A DNA stretch of 64,000 nucleotides from Bacteroidaceae bacterium (lineage in GTDB: Bacteria; Bacteroidota; Bacteroidia; Bacteroidales; Bacteroidaceae), in NCBI GenBank assembly GCA_017451695.1, contig JAFTNW010000006.1, forward strand, positions 62,001 through 126,000, written 5' to 3'. The notes beneath the pieces were generated by a model. That model was not told the origin of the DNA. It ran no database searches and saw only the letters and a list, made by a program, of their open reading frames with translations. Position 1 is the stretch's first letter. Each line of letters starts with the position of its first letter. This document shows positions 37,025-46,939 of this stretch, piece by piece. The position numbers and the translations under genes were made by a program.

Positions 37025-37816
37025 TTATTTCTTTATTGAGGCATGCAAGCCTTCTATAATACTTTGAGAAAAACCGCCCTCGCGCATAGCCTCCAAGCCG
37101 CGCAGGGTGAGCCCGCCGGGGGTTGTAACACGGTCAATTTCGGTTTGCGGTTCTGCCCCACCGGCCTCCAATACGCTCAATGCGCCACGCATCGTCTGCA
37201 TGACTATTTCAAGTGCCTGCGAATGGGAAAAACCGAGCTCGCTACCACCCTGCATAGAGGCATTGATATACTGCAAGGCGTATGCTATACCGCACGATGC
37301 AAGCGAGGTGCCTGCGGGTATAAGCTTCTCGGGCACCATCATAGCCTTGCCCATAGCATCAAAAAGGGATGTGAGATAGACGTCGGAAGATTGCACGGTG
37401 CGCTTGCCGCTGATGAATGTCATACCGCACAAAGTGGCAATAGCGGTATTTGGGATAACTATATACAGTTGCGGCAACAATCCACCCTCTTTGACGAGCC
37501 AGCCATCGAGCGATTCGCTACCCACACCGCCGGCAACCGACACTATTACCTGCTTATTGTAATTGAGCGCGGGCTTTATCTCGGCAATAACCTCCTCCAT
37601 TTTCCACGGCTTCACAGCAAGAAAAACAAAATCGGCACCCTTAACTGCCATTCCATTATCTGTTGTGATTTCTATTTGCGGGAACTCCTTTTTAAGCGTA
37701 TCGAGCTTGCCCGCCGAGGGATTCGACACAATAACATCGATACCTTGGGCGGTGCGGACAAGCCCGCGTGCTATGGCACTACCCATATTACCGGCTCCTA
37801 TGATAGCTATTTTCAT
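37025..37816 (-). CDS. proC: Pyrroline-5-carboxylate reductase
   Basis: A 263-residue NAD(P)H-dependent reductase, last step of proline synthesis. The dinucleotide-binding loop is IIGAGNMGSAIARGL at residues 4-18. The C-terminal dimerisation domain has the family signature (ALSVLEAGGAEPQTEIDRVTTPGG, split here: DRVTTPGGLTLRGLEAM near residue 230). It is first in the proC-proB-proA transcript. Its upstream region holds the 121-bp palindromic element. Confidence 0.95.
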   Translation of the reverse strand: MKIAIIGAGNMGSAIARGLVRTAQGIDVIVSNPSAGKLDTLKKEFPQIEITTDNGMAVKGADFVFLAVKPWKMEEVIAEIKPALNYNKQVIVSVAGGVGSESLDGWLVKEGGLLPQLYIVIPNTAIATLCGMTFISGKRTVQSSDVYLTSLFDAMGKAMMVPEKLIPAGTSLASCGIAYALQYINASMQGGSELGFSHSQALEIVMQTMRGALSVLEAGGAEPQTEIDRVTTPGGLTLRGLEAMREGGFSQSIIEGLHASIKK

Positions 37817-37869
37817 ATTCTTAATATCTGTTGTTTAGTTACAAATTGGTTAAAATATCAACCAACTAT

Positions 37870-37990
37870 GGCAACTAATAAAAAGATGAAGTACAAGGCT
37901 TGCGCAGCCTGAAAAACCGCAGTTTACTAAACGTAAATGAGGATTTTGAAGGCAAGCGTAACGCAGAAATTCATCTTTTTATTAGTTGCC
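37870..37990. repeat. 121-bp palindromic intergenic element with perfect 21-bp arms
   Basis: Arms at 37870-37890 and 37970-37990 are perfect inverted repeats (the left begins GGCAACTAATAAAAAG). The 79-base core holds nested hairpins: GGCT/AGCC around 37897-37909, TTTAC/GTAAA at 37923-37936 and GCGT/ACGC at 37956-37964. There is no open frame inside. It sits between the frd terminator and proC, starting 54 bases upstream of proC. The structure resembles a MITE or a REP/BIME-like element, though no second copy is in this window and no target-site duplication is obvious. Confidence 0.7.
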
Positions 37991-38045
37991 ACCTGCAAAT
38001 TTAATCAAATATATATAATAAGGAGCGAAAAGTATGCACAAAATA

Positions 38046-38076
38046 ATGAGTGGGCAGCTTTGGGCCACCCACTCAT
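38046..38076 (-). terminator. Putative terminator of the frdCAB operon
   Basis: ATGAGTGGG at 38046-38054 pairs with CCCACTCAT at 38068-38076, a 9-bp stem with a structured 13-base loop, about 20 bases beyond the frdB stop. On the minus strand it is followed by TATTTTG. The weak U-tract lowers confidence. Confidence 0.65.
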
Positions 38077-38096
38077 ATATAACGACTAATCAATTT

Positions 38097-38852
38097 TTAG
38101 TCTTTCAGTTTCGCTTTGATGAACTCGCGGTTCAAACGGGCGATATTGCTGATGGAGATACACTTGGGACACTCGGCCTCGCATGCGCGGGTGTTGGTAC
38201 AGTTACCAAAACCAAGCTCGTCCATCTTGGCAATCATTGATTTTACACGCTTTGCAGCCTCGGCTTTACCCTGGGGAAGAAGAGCAAACTGACTAACCTT
38301 TGCCGAAACAAAGAGCATAGCAGAACCGTTCTTACAAGCAGCCACACAAGCACCGCAACCAACGCATGCAGCAGCATCCATAGCCTCCTCGGCAACATCC
38401 TTACCAATGGGAATTGCATTGGCATCGGGCATACCGCCTGTGTTGATTGATACGTAACCACCGGCCTGCTGTATCTTGTCAAACGCTGTGCGATCGACCA
38501 TAAGGTCGCGGATTACGGGGAATGCAGCCGAACGCCAAGGCTCCACTGTGATTGTATCACCGTCCTTGAAACGACGCATATACAACTGGCAAGTGGTGGC
38601 ACCTGTTGCGGGACCGTGGGGATGACCGTTCACATAGAGCGAACACATACCGCAGATACCTTCGCGGCAGTCATGGTCGAACACGATAGGCTCCTCGCCC
38701 TTATTTACCAAACTCTCGTTAAGAATATCGAGCATCTCCAAGAATGAGGTATCACCGGGGATATCCTGCATCTGGTATGTTGCAAAAGCACCTTTCTCTT
38801 TAGGACCTTTCTGGCGCCATACTTTCAATGTAAAACTTATATTTTTGTCCAT
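38097..38852 (-). CDS. frdB: Fumarate reductase/succinate dehydrogenase iron-sulfur subunit
   Basis: A 251-residue iron-sulfur protein. The plant-type [2Fe-2S] site is [18 protein letters not shown] near residue 60. The C-terminal clusters use [16 protein letters not shown] near residue 148 and [15 protein letters not shown] near residue 215. It passes electrons between the cytochrome b subunit and the flavoprotein. It is last in frdC-frdA-frdB. Fumarate reductase and succinate dehydrogenase cannot be told apart by sequence alone; the anaerobic context favours fumarate reduction. Confidence 0.94.
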   Translation of the reverse strand: MDKNISFTLKVWRQKGPKEKGAFATYQMQDIPGDTSFLEMLDILNESLVNKGEEPIVFDHDCREGICGMCSLYVNGHPHGPATGATTCQLYMRRFKDGDTITVEPWRSAAFPVIRDLMVDRTAFDKIQQAGGYVSINTGGMPDANAIPIGKDVAEEAMDAAACVGCGACVAACKNGSAMLFVSAKVSQFALLPQGKAEAAKRVKSMIAKMDELGFGNCTNTRACEAECPKCISISNIARLNREFIKAKLKD

Positions 38853-38872
38853 TGTTTTTCTGTTTTTACGGG

Positions 38873-40831
38873 TTAGTTCTTGTAGTTACGCTGCTGTACC
38901 TTAATATATTGGTAGTTAAGGTCTTCTTTGATAAGTTCGGGTTCCTGGCCTTCGCCGGTGTATTTCCAGCAAGCAACGTATGAGTAGTTCTCGTCGTCGC
39001 GTTTAGCCTCACCCTCCTCGGTCTGGTGCTCCTCACGGAAGTGACCACCGCAAGACTCCTCGCGGTTGAGAGCATCGCGTGCCATAAGACGACCAATCTC
39101 AATGAAGTCGAGCAAGCGGAGTGCTTTCTCAAGCTCGGTGTTGAGAGAATCGGCTGCACCGGGGATAAACAGATCGCTCCAGAAGAGTTTCTCTACCTCG
39201 TCGAGTTTCTTCAACGCTGTCTCCAAGGACTCTTTTGTACGTGCCATACCTACATAATCCCACATAACATGGCCAAGTTCCTTGTGGATAGAATCTACAC
39301 TGCGTTTACCCTTGATAGCCATGAGCTTGGCAATCTTGTCCTTAACAGCCTTCTCGGCAGCAACGAACTCGGGAGCATCGGTGCTGAAACGGGGAACCTG
39401 AATCTGATCCGAGAGATAGTTCTGTATTGTATAAGGGAGCACGAAGTAACCATCGGCCAAGCCCTGCATAAGAGCAGAAGCACCAAGACGGTTGGCACCG
39501 TGGTCGCTGAAGTTAGCCTCACCAATTGCGAACAAACCGGGAACAGATGTCTGCAACTCGTAATCTACCCAGATACCACCCATTGTGTAGTGGATAGCGG
39601 GGAATATCATCATAGGCTCCTTGTAGGGGTTGGTATCGGCAATCTCCTCGTACATATCGAAGAGGTTACCATAACGCTGACGTACAACATCCTCACCCAA
39701 ACGCTGGATAGCATACTTGAAGTCGAGGAACACGGCAAGACCGGTGTTGTTTACACCAAAGCCGGCATCGCAACGCTCTTTGGCAGCACGCGAAGCAACG
39801 TCGCGGGGTACAAGGTTACCGAATGCGGGATAACGACGCTCCAAGTAGAAGTCGCGATCCTCATCGGGAATATCGTTGGGATGTTTCTTACCGGCCTGCA
39901 ATGCCTTTGCATCCTCCAATTTCTTGGGAACCCAGATGCGACCGTCGTTACGCAAAGACTCAGACATAAGAGTGAGCTTAGACTGCTTGTCGCCGTGAAC
40001 GGGGATACATGTGGGGTGAATCTGTGCATAGCAGGGGTTGGCAAACCAAGCACCCTTGCGGTAGCACTGCAAAGCGGCAGAACCGTTGCTACCCATGGCA
40101 TTTGTAGAGAGGAAGTATGCGTTACCATAACCACCGGTACCGATAACCACTGCATGAGCAGCAAAACGCTCTACCTTACCTGTTACAAGGTTACGGGCAA
40201 TGATACCGCGTGCACGGCCATCGATGATTACGAGATCAAGCATCTCGTAGCGTGTGAACACCTTTACAGTGCCCTGGCTCACCTGATAGTTAAGAGCAGA
40301 GTATGCACCGAGAAGGAGCTGCTGACCGGTCTGACCGCGGGCATAGAATGTACGCGATACCTGAGCACCACCGAATGAACGGTTGGCAAGCAAACCACCA
40401 TACTCGCGTGAAAAGGGAACACACTGTGCAACACATTGATCGATGATAGAGCCCGAAACCTCGGCCAAACGATATACGTTTGCCTCGCGTGCACGATAGT
40501 CACCACCCTTAATTGTATCGTAGAAGAGGCGATAAACAGAGTCGCCGTCGTTCTGGTAGTTCTTGGCAGCGTTAATACCACCCTGAGCCGCGATAGAGTG
40601 AGCGCGACGGGGAGAATCCTGAATACAGAAGTTAAGAACATTGAAACCCATTGCACCAAGTGAAGCGGCAGCCGAAGCACCCGCAAGACCGGTACCTACA
40701 ACAATAATATCGAGCTTACGTTTGTTGGCAGGGTTCACCAATTTCTGATGCGCCTTATAGTTGGTCCATTTTTCGGCCAAAGGGCCCTCAGGAATTTTGG
40801 AATCCACTTTTATTGAACTAATCTTAGCCAT
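38873..40831 (-). CDS. frdA: Fumarate reductase/succinate dehydrogenase flavoprotein subunit
   Basis: A 652-residue flavoprotein. The FAD-binding loop is [16 protein letters not shown] at about residues 44-59. The covalent FAD attachment is expected at His78 in [16 protein letters not shown]. It catalyses fumarate/succinate interconversion as part of a three-subunit, B-type quinone-linked complex with one cytochrome b subunit, typical of Bacteroidota. A 450-codon open frame on the opposite strand within this gene is a shadow of its codon usage. Confidence 0.96.
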   Translation of the reverse strand: MAKISSIKVDSKIPEGPLAEKWTNYKAHQKLVNPANKRKLDIIVVGTGLAGASAAASLGAMGFNVLNFCIQDSPRRAHSIAAQGGINAAKNYQNDGDSVYRLFYDTIKGGDYRAREANVYRLAEVSGSIIDQCVAQCVPFSREYGGLLANRSFGGAQVSRTFYARGQTGQQLLLGAYSALNYQVSQGTVKVFTRYEMLDLVIIDGRARGIIARNLVTGKVERFAAHAVVIGTGGYGNAYFLSTNAMGSNGSAALQCYRKGAWFANPCYAQIHPTCIPVHGDKQSKLTLMSESLRNDGRIWVPKKLEDAKALQAGKKHPNDIPDEDRDFYLERRYPAFGNLVPRDVASRAAKERCDAGFGVNNTGLAVFLDFKYAIQRLGEDVVRQRYGNLFDMYEEIADTNPYKEPMMIFPAIHYTMGGIWVDYELQTSVPGLFAIGEANFSDHGANRLGASALMQGLADGYFVLPYTIQNYLSDQIQVPRFSTDAPEFVAAEKAVKDKIAKLMAIKGKRSVDSIHKELGHVMWDYVGMARTKESLETALKKLDEVEKLFWSDLFIPGAADSLNTELEKALRLLDFIEIGRLMARDALNREESCGGHFREEHQTEEGEAKRDDENYSYVACWKYTGEGQEPELIKEDLNYQYIKVQQRNYKN

Positions 40832-40868
40832 AATATCTTATTTTTGAAATTTTACACTTAATAACTCA

Positions 40869-41555
40869 TTAGCAACCGGCACAAGGGCATACTGCATAAA
40901 CAGCTACAACTGCCAAGAAACCAAGAATAATGATGGTAACAATAACATTACCGATAACTCTCCAACGGTTGAACCATATCTGGTTTGCCCAACCAAGTGT
41001 CTGCAATGCACTCCAGAAACCATGTGTAAGATGGAACCACAAAGCAACCAACCAGATAACATAGAGAGCCACATAAACAGGGCAAGCAAATGTCTCTTTG
41101 ATGTAGTGAACACCATCGGCAGCAAGCGATGCATCTACATTGGCACCCAGCATGTGAAGAACCTCAACAAGCTGCATGTTTGCCCAGAAATTGAACAAAT
41201 GCAATGCCATACCAAGAATTACGATAACTCCGAGTACAAACATATTCTGTGAAGCCCACTCTACATTTTTAGGCTTAACGGTGTAGGCATAGCCCTGACC
41301 GCCACGAGCCTTTCTGTTCTGCAAAGTGAGGATGATTGCATAAACGAAATGCACCACTACAAGAGCAGCAAGGCCTGCTGTTGCAATGAGCGCATACCAA
41401 TTGGCACCCAAAAACTCACAAATCATGTTGTACCCCTCGGCGCTGAAGATAGCAACCAAGTTCATTGACATATGGAAAAGAAGAAAAAGCACAAGGGCAA
41501 TACCCGACACGCTCATGATAACCTTCTTTCCCACAGAAGAATTAAATAACCACAT
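40869..41555 (-). CDS. frdC: Fumarate reductase/succinate dehydrogenase cytochrome b subunit
   Basis: A 228-residue membrane protein with five membrane helices, the single-anchor type of the B-class complex. His residues in the helices (for example LFHMSMN near residue 27, VVHFVYA near 68, ALHLFNF near 120 and FHLTHGFWSA near 180) are candidate haem ligands for the two b haems. It anchors the FrdAB pair and exchanges electrons with menaquinone. It is the first gene of the operon. Confidence 0.93.
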   Translation of the reverse strand: MWLFNSSVGKKVIMSVSGIALVLFLLFHMSMNLVAIFSAEGYNMICEFLGANWYALIATAGLAALVVVHFVYAIILTLQNRKARGGQGYAYTVKPKNVEWASQNMFVLGVIVILGMALHLFNFWANMQLVEVLHMLGANVDASLAADGVHYIKETFACPVYVALYVIWLVALWFHLTHGFWSALQTLGWANQIWFNRWRVIGNVIVTIIILGFLAVVAVYAVCPCAGC

Positions 41556-41638
41556 AATAAATTGATATTAAATTATATAAATAAATAAATTGTTAATGCA
41601 ATCAATACATAGCAACATCAAATTTAAGTTGCTAATTA

Positions 41639-41646
41639 CAAAAATA
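41639..41646 (-). promoter_or_regulatory. Promoter -7 box of frdCAB
   Basis: TATTTTTG on the minus strand is an exact TAnnTTTG match, 83 bases before the frdC start, giving a leader of about 75 bases. The divergent mnmG promoter lies 106 bases away in the same 273-base gap. Confidence 0.5.
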
Positions 41647-41751
41647 GGTGTTTTTTATTAAAAACAACATTTTTTAGCGAAATAATTCCCTTAAATATGT
41701 TTAGGTGGTAAATATTAAAGATAACCTGCCAAGCAAAAAAAATGTTTTTAT

Positions 41752-41759
41752 TATCTTTG
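41752..41759 (+). promoter_or_regulatory. Promoter -7 box of mnmG
   Basis: TATCTTTG is an exact TAnnTTTG match, 69 bases before the GTG start at 41829. Because it lies just inside an ATG-started extension of the mnmG frame (from 41742), it is evidence against that longer start. Confidence 0.55.
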
Positions 41760-41828
41760 GCATCGCTAAAGACAAGCAGCGTTCATTTGCTGCCACTTTC
41801 GCACCAAACAACGCAGATTTACAGAAAA

Positions 41829-43700
41829 GTGATATTCGAATACGACATATTGGTTATAGGCGCCGGGCACGCAGGATGCGAAGCGGCAGCGGCAGCGGCT
41901 AACATGGGCAAAAAGACCTGCCTGATGACAATGGACATGAACAAAATTGCCCAAATGAGCTGCAACCCCGCAATAGGAGGTATTGCCAAAGGGCAGATTG
42001 TGCGCGAAATTGATGCATTGGGCGGTTACATGGGAATTATCACCGACAAGGCTTCGATACAGTTCCGCATGCTCAACCGCTCAAAGGGCCCCGCAATGTG
42101 GAGCCCTCGTGCGCAGTGCGACCGCATGAAGTTCAGCCAATATTGGAGAGAGACACTCGAAAACATCCCTAACCTGCACATGTGGCAGGACAGCGCCACC
42201 GAAATCATTGTGGAGAACGGCAAGGCCGTGGGTGCAAAGACACAACTTGGTGCAGAATTCCGTGCCAAGAGCATAATAATTACCGCCGGCACATTCCTCA
42301 ATGGCCTGATGCATGTGGGGCGCGTGCAGTTCGAAGGCGGGCGCATAGCCGAGCCGGCAGCCAAAGGACTCACCGAATCCTTGAAAAAACAAGGGATAGA
42401 ATCGGGGCGCATGAAAACAGGCACACCTGTACGCCTCGACAAGCGCAGTATAAACATAGAACTTGTTGATATTCAACAAGGTGATAAAGATTTTCACTGC
42501 TTTTCTTATTTATCAAACGAACGAAATCTGCAACAACTACCCTGCTGGGCTTGTTACACCAACCCCGATGTTCACCAGACACTGCGCGACGGGCTCGACG
42601 ACTCGCCGCTCTACAACGGACAGATACAGAGCATAGGGCCGCGTTACTGCCCAAGCATAGAAACAAAGATTGTAACCTTTGCCGAGCGCGAGAGACACCT
42701 GCTCTTTTTGGAGCCCGAAGGCGAAACTACACAAGAGGTTTATGTGAACGGATTCTCATCGTCGCTCCCAATGGACATACAGCTAAACGCCCTGCGCAAG
42801 ATACCGGCACTGAAAGATGCTGTTGCATATCGCCCGGGATATGCCATAGAGTACGACTATTTCCCGCCCACACAACTATACCACACTCTTGAATCGAAGA
42901 TTGTGGAAAACCTATACTTTGCAGGACAGGTAAACGGCACCACCGGATACGAGGAGGCAGCCGGGCAAGGAATAGTTGCCGGCATAAACGCCGCACTTAA
43001 AATTGACGGGAAAGAGAGTTTTATACTGCGCCGCAACGAAGCATACATAGGCGTGCTGATAGACGACCTTGTTACAAAAGGCGTAGATGAGCCATACAGG
43101 ATGTTCACCTCGCGTGCCGAATATCGCATACTTCTCCGTTCCGACAATGCCGACCGACGACTCACCGAAAAGGGATACACGCTGGGGCTGGTAACCGAAG
43201 AGCGTTATCACAAGCTACGCGAGAAAAAAGAACTCATGCAAAAACTAACCGACTTTATTGAAAACTTCTCGGTAAAAGCAAATCTCATAAACGAAGGATT
43301 GCAAGAACTTGGCACCACCCCATTGGCGCGCGGTTGCAAATTGGCAGCAATTATCGAACGCCCACAGATAACCATAAACTCAATAGCCCAATATATAAAA
43401 CCGCTTAAAAACGAGCTCGAAAAACTTGGCGCATGGCGCGAGGAGGTTACCGAGGCCGTGGAGATTGAGATAAAATATCGCGGTTACATTGAACGCGAAC
43501 GCGAAGAGGCCGAGCGCATGTTGCGCCTGGAAAATATACGCATACGCGGCAAGTTCAACTACAATGAACTCGACTCGCTATCGACCGAGGCGCGACAAAA
43601 GCTCACAGCCATAAACCCCGAAACACTTGCGCAAGCAAGCCGCATACCGGGAGTGTCGCCAAGCGATGTAAATGTACTGCTTGTGCTAATGAGAAAATAA
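41829..43700 (+). CDS. mnmG: tRNA uridine-5-carboxymethylaminomethyl modification enzyme MnmG
   Basis: A 623-residue FAD-dependent enzyme that, with MnmE, builds the cmnm5 group on wobble U34 of tRNAs. The FAD loop is VIGAGHAGCEAA near the N-terminus; PRAQCDRMKFSQYW and GRYCPSIETKI-like segments (read PRYCPSIETK) are family hallmarks. The frame opens with an ATG at 41742, but homology begins at FEYDILVIGAGHAG and a promoter box lies at 41752, so I take the GTG at 41829 as the start. apt and uvrC follow on the same strand. Confidence 0.94.
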   Translation: MIFEYDILVIGAGHAGCEAAAAAANMGKKTCLMTMDMNKIAQMSCNPAIGGIAKGQIVREIDALGGYMGIITDKASIQFRMLNRSKGPAMWSPRAQCDRMKFSQYWRETLENIPNLHMWQDSATEIIVENGKAVGAKTQLGAEFRAKSIIITAGTFLNGLMHVGRVQFEGGRIAEPAAKGLTESLKKQGIESGRMKTGTPVRLDKRSINIELVDIQQGDKDFHCFSYLSNERNLQQLPCWACYTNPDVHQTLRDGLDDSPLYNGQIQSIGPRYCPSIETKIVTFAERERHLLFLEPEGETTQEVYVNGFSSSLPMDIQLNALRKIPALKDAVAYRPGYAIEYDYFPPTQLYHTLESKIVENLYFAGQVNGTTGYEEAAGQGIVAGINAALKIDGKESFILRRNEAYIGVLIDDLVTKGVDEPYRMFTSRAEYRILLRSDNADRRLTEKGYTLGLVTEERYHKLREKKELMQKLTDFIENFSVKANLINEGLQELGTTPLARGCKLAAIIERPQITINSIAQYIKPLKNELEKLGAWREEVTEAVEIEIKYRGYIEREREEAERMLRLENIRIRGKFNYNELDSLSTEARQKLTAINPETLAQASRIPGVSPSDVNVLLVLMRK

Positions 43701-43738
43701 AACTGTTCCACGTGAAACATTAACAAAAACATAGAACC

Positions 43739-44272
43739 ATGAACAAAGAATTGCTACTTTCAAATTTAAGAAACATTCCCGATTTTCCCATTCCGGGAAT
43801 ACAGTTCAAAGATGTAACATCACTCTTCAAGAACCCCGCTTGCATGCAGGAACTCGACAAAGCTCTTTACGACATGTATAAAGATTGCGGCATCACTAAA
43901 ATCGTAGGAATAGAATCGCGCGGCTTTGTGATGGCATCGGCACTTGCAGTGAAACTGAACGCCGGCTTTGTGCCCATTCGCAAACCCGGAAAACTACCCG
44001 CTGAAACAATAAGCGAAAGCTATGGTAAAGAGTATGGCCGCGACACAATTGAGATACACAAGGATGCTATCGACGAGAACGACGTTGTACTCATTCACGA
44101 CGACCTTCTTGCCACAGGCGGCACCATGCTTGCAGCATACAATCTTGTAAAAAAACTCAATCCCAAAAGGGTGATGATAAATTTCCTTATCGAACTCGAA
44201 GGGCTGAAAGGACGCAGCACCTTCCCTGCCGATGCCGAAATTGATTGCCTGCTCACACTCGAAGGAAAATAA
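43739..44272 (+). CDS. apt: Adenine phosphoribosyltransferase
   Basis: A 177-residue type I phosphoribosyltransferase that salvages adenine to AMP using PRPP. The PRPP loop is VVLIHDDLLATGGTM near residue 120 and the purine-specific segment GIESRGFVMASALAV lies near residue 58. The stop overlaps the uvrC start (TAATG). The N-terminal FPIPGIQFKDVT is typical of the family. Confidence 0.96.
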   Translation: MNKELLLSNLRNIPDFPIPGIQFKDVTSLFKNPACMQELDKALYDMYKDCGITKIVGIESRGFVMASALAVKLNAGFVPIRKPGKLPAETISESYGKEYGRDTIEIHKDAIDENDVVLIHDDLLATGGTMLAAYNLVKKLNPKRVMINFLIELEGLKGRSTFPADAEIDCLLTLEGK

Positions 44273-46086
44273 TGAGCAAAGAGGATAAGACAAAGAGGGA
44301 GGAGCAGATAAAAAACATAGTAAGCAACCTACCCGACTCGCCCGGCTGTTATCAATACCTTAACGAAAGCGGGGAGATAATCTATGTAGGAAAAGCCAAA
44401 AACCTCAAACGTCGAGTATCCTCATATTTCAACAAAGAGCAGCAATCCTTGAAAACACGCCTGTTGGTTTCAAAGATTGCCGACATACGTTACATAGTTG
44501 TAAATAGCGAGGCCGATGCTCTGCTTTTGGAGAACAATCTCATAAAGCGGCACAAGCCTCGCTATAATATTTTACTTAAAGACGACAAGACATACCCCTC
44601 AATCTGCATAAGCAACGACTACTTCCCAAAAATCTTCAAAACAAGAAAAATTGTAAAAAAGGCCGGCCGATACTTTGGTCCATACACAAATGCTGGTGCG
44701 TTGCATGCTCTGCTCACCCTTATAAAAGAGCTTTACCCCTTGCGCAGTTGCAACCTGAAAATAACACCCGAGGCTGTAAAAGCAGGCAAATTCAACTGCT
44801 GCTTAGAATACCAGATACATAATTGTTGCGCGCCATGCATAGGTAAAATATCGCAAGATGATTACGCGAAACAGATAGACGATGTTACAACGATACTCAA
44901 AGGCGACATACGCATTTTACAAGAAAAGCTAATGAACGAAATGCGATTAAAAGCCGAAAAGTTGGATTTTGAAGGGGCGCAAAAGATAAAAGAAAAATAT
45001 AATCTCATAGAGAATTTCCGAAGCCGCAGCGAGGTGGTAAGTTCATCACTCAACAACCTTGATGTGTTCTCCATTGAGAGCGACGAAAAGAACGCATTCA
45101 TCAATTTCCTGCACATAACAAACGGATGCATAAACCAGGCATTCACCATAGAATACCGCAAAAAACTCGATGAAACCGACGAAGAAATACTAATTATGGG
45201 TATCATTGAGATGCGCGAAAGATTCCAAAGCACTGCCAAGGAGATTATACTCCCCTTTAACGTAGAACTGCCACTCGAAGGGGTGAGCATAACACTGCCG
45301 CAAAAGGGAGATAAAGCACGCCTGCTCGCGCTTTCCAAACTAAATGTAAAACAGTACAAGGCCGACCGCCTCAAACAAGAGGACAAGCTGAATCCCGAAC
45401 AGAAAGCCACGCGACTGATGAAGGAGATACAAGAGGCTCTGCACATCGAAAAACTACCGATTATTATTGAAAGTTTTGATAATTCAAATATCCAAGGAAA
45501 CGACGCCGTTGCGGCATGCGTGGTTTTTCGCAAACTCAAACCATCGAAAAAAGATTACCGCAAATACAATATAAAAACCGTTGTCGGAGCCGACGATTAC
45601 GCATCGATGCGCGAGGTGGTGGAACGCCGATACAGCCGTATATTAGAGGAGGGGGGTGAACTGCCAAGCCTTATAATTGCCGATGGCGGAAAGGGACAGA
45701 TAGAGGCCATTCGCAGCATCACCGAGGATAAATTAGGGCTTGACATCCCCATTGCCGGATTGGTAAAAGACGGGCGACACCGCACTTCGGAACTGCTCAT
45801 AAACGGCAATTCCATAGGTCTGAAACAGAACACCGCACTATTCCGCTTGATGACGCAGATACAGGACGAGGTACACCGCTTTGCCATAACCTTCCACCGC
45901 AACAAACGCAGCAAACGGCAAACAGAATCGGAGCTTGACAACATAAAGGGCATAGGCGAAAAGAGCAAACAGGCTCTGTTACAACAATTTAAGAGTATCA
46001 AACGTATAAAAGAGGCCGACCTTGAGGATATTGCAGCCATAATAGGCCGGGCAAAGGCAGAAATTCTGCTTGACGCACTTAAATAG
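44272..46086 (+). CDS. uvrC: Excinuclease ABC subunit C
   Basis: A 604-residue nucleotide-excision repair nuclease. It has the GIY-YIG domain at the N-terminus (SPGCYQYLNESGEIIYVGKAK, split as CYQYLNESGEIIYVGKAKNL), a UVR coiled-coil (about residues 210-250), the RNase H-like endonuclease domain (about 395-520, with ESFDNSNIQG and IADGGKGQ), and a C-terminal helix-hairpin-helix. UvrC cuts on both sides of the lesion. The ATG at 44272 overlaps the apt stop and was preferred to the upstream ATG at 44245. Confidence 0.96.
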   Translation: MSKEDKTKREEQIKNIVSNLPDSPGCYQYLNESGEIIYVGKAKNLKRRVSSYFNKEQQSLKTRLLVSKIADIRYIVVNSEADALLLENNLIKRHKPRYNILLKDDKTYPSICISNDYFPKIFKTRKIVKKAGRYFGPYTNAGALHALLTLIKELYPLRSCNLKITPEAVKAGKFNCCLEYQIHNCCAPCIGKISQDDYAKQIDDVTTILKGDIRILQEKLMNEMRLKAEKLDFEGAQKIKEKYNLIENFRSRSEVVSSSLNNLDVFSIESDEKNAFINFLHITNGCINQAFTIEYRKKLDETDEEILIMGIIEMRERFQSTAKEIILPFNVELPLEGVSITLPQKGDKARLLALSKLNVKQYKADRLKQEDKLNPEQKATRLMKEIQEALHIEKLPIIIESFDNSNIQGNDAVAACVVFRKLKPSKKDYRKYNIKTVVGADDYASMREVVERRYSRILEEGGELPSLIIADGGKGQIEAIRSITEDKLGLDIPIAGLVKDGRHRTSELLINGNSIGLKQNTALFRLMTQIQDEVHRFAITFHRNKRSKRQTESELDNIKGIGEKSKQALLQQFKSIKRIKEADLEDIAAIIGRAKAEILLDALK

Positions 46087-46098
46087 ATAAAAAATCGC

Positions 46099-46106
46099 TA
46101 TCTTTG
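46099..46106 (+). promoter_or_regulatory. Promoter -7 box of the dtd-mazG-deoC transcript
   Basis: TATCTTTG is an exact TAnnTTTG match in the 56-base gap between uvrC and dtd, 36 bases before the dtd start. It suggests that dtd, mazG and deoC can be transcribed apart from uvrC. Confidence 0.5.
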
Positions 46107-46142
46107 TGCCAAGCATAACAATGCTGTTCAAAAGAGAGAATC

Positions 46143-46595
46143 ATGAGAGTACTTATACAGAGAGTAAAAAAAGCATCGGTAACCGTTGAAGGAGAACTCA
46201 TTTCGCTGATAAACAAAGGATTGCTTGTTTTTGTTGGTATATGCGATGAGGATAGCCAAGAGGATATCGAGTGGCTCACCAAAAAGATTGCCAACATACG
46301 TCTGTTTGATGACAAAAACGGAGTGATGAATCTATCGGTAGCAGATATAGGTGGCGAGGTGCTTGCAGTGAGCCAATTCACACTCATGGCATCCACCAAA
46401 AAAGGGAACCGCCCATCGTACATAAAAGCAGCAAAACCCGATATCTCGATACCGTTGTACGAGCAGTTCTGCAACGAACTCGAAATAGCACTTAACAGCC
46501 CGATAAAAAGAGGAATTTTTGGTGCCGACATGAAGGTTGAACTAATAAACGACGGGCCTGTTACTATATTTATAGACTCTAAAAACAAAGAGTAA
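46143..46595 (+). CDS. dtd: D-aminoacyl-tRNA deacylase
   Basis: A 150-residue enzyme that removes D-amino acids wrongly attached to tRNA. The active-site strand SQFTL is at about residues 78-82, and the second family motif NDGPVTIFIDS is at the C-terminus, where the cis Gly-Pro enforces chirality. Length and motifs fit DTD1. The next gene follows after 2 bases. Confidence 0.95.
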   Translation: MRVLIQRVKKASVTVEGELISLINKGLLVFVGICDEDSQEDIEWLTKKIANIRLFDDKNGVMNLSVADIGGEVLAVSQFTLMASTKKGNRPSYIKAAKPDISIPLYEQFCNELEIALNSPIKRGIFGADMKVELINDGPVTIFIDSKNKE

Positions 46596-46597
46596 CA

Positions 46598-46939
46598 ATG
46601 ACAATAAAAGAGGCACAAGAACGCGTTGATGCGTGGATAAAAGAGTATGGTGTGCGATACTTCAACGAACTCACCAATACAGCTATTCTTGCCGAGGAGG
46701 TGGGCGAGGTTGCACGCATAATGGCACGCAAATACGGCGAACAATCGTTCAAGGAGGGAGAGAAAAACGACCTCTCGGATGAGCTTGCCGATGTGCTGTG
46801 GGTGCTTATATGCATAGCCAACCAAACAGGCACCGACCTCACTGCCGCATTCGAAAAAAACCTCGATAAAAAGAGTAAAAGAGATAATAAAAGACATATT
46901 AATAACCCTAAACTATACAACGATGAGCGAGAATTGTAA
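46598..46939 (+). CDS. MazG-like nucleotide pyrophosphohydrolase
   Basis: A 113-residue single-domain all-alpha NTP pyrophosphatase. The metal-binding acidic residues appear in AEEVGEVARIMARK (about residues 30-43) and DELADVLWVLICIA (about 62-75). Enzymes of this size hydrolyse NTPs or dNTPs to the monophosphate and are thought to clean the nucleotide pool. The last 20 residues are Lys/Arg-rich. It overlaps the deoC start by 17 bases, so the pair is translationally coupled. Confidence 0.85.
   Translation: MTIKEAQERVDAWIKEYGVRYFNELTNTAILAEEVGEVARIMARKYGEQSFKEGEKNDLSDELADVLWVLICIANQTGTDLTAAFEKNLDKKSKRDNKRHINNPKLYNDEREL

Noticed and set aside
39026..40378. A 450-codon open frame opposite frdA
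   Set aside because: It lies wholly antisense to a gene with clear catalytic motifs, has no recognisable domain, and arises because the real gene avoids the codons that would put stops on the other strand.
41742..41828. Upstream ATG start for MnmG
   Set aside because: Homology starts at the GTG at 41829 and a consensus -7 box lies within the extension.
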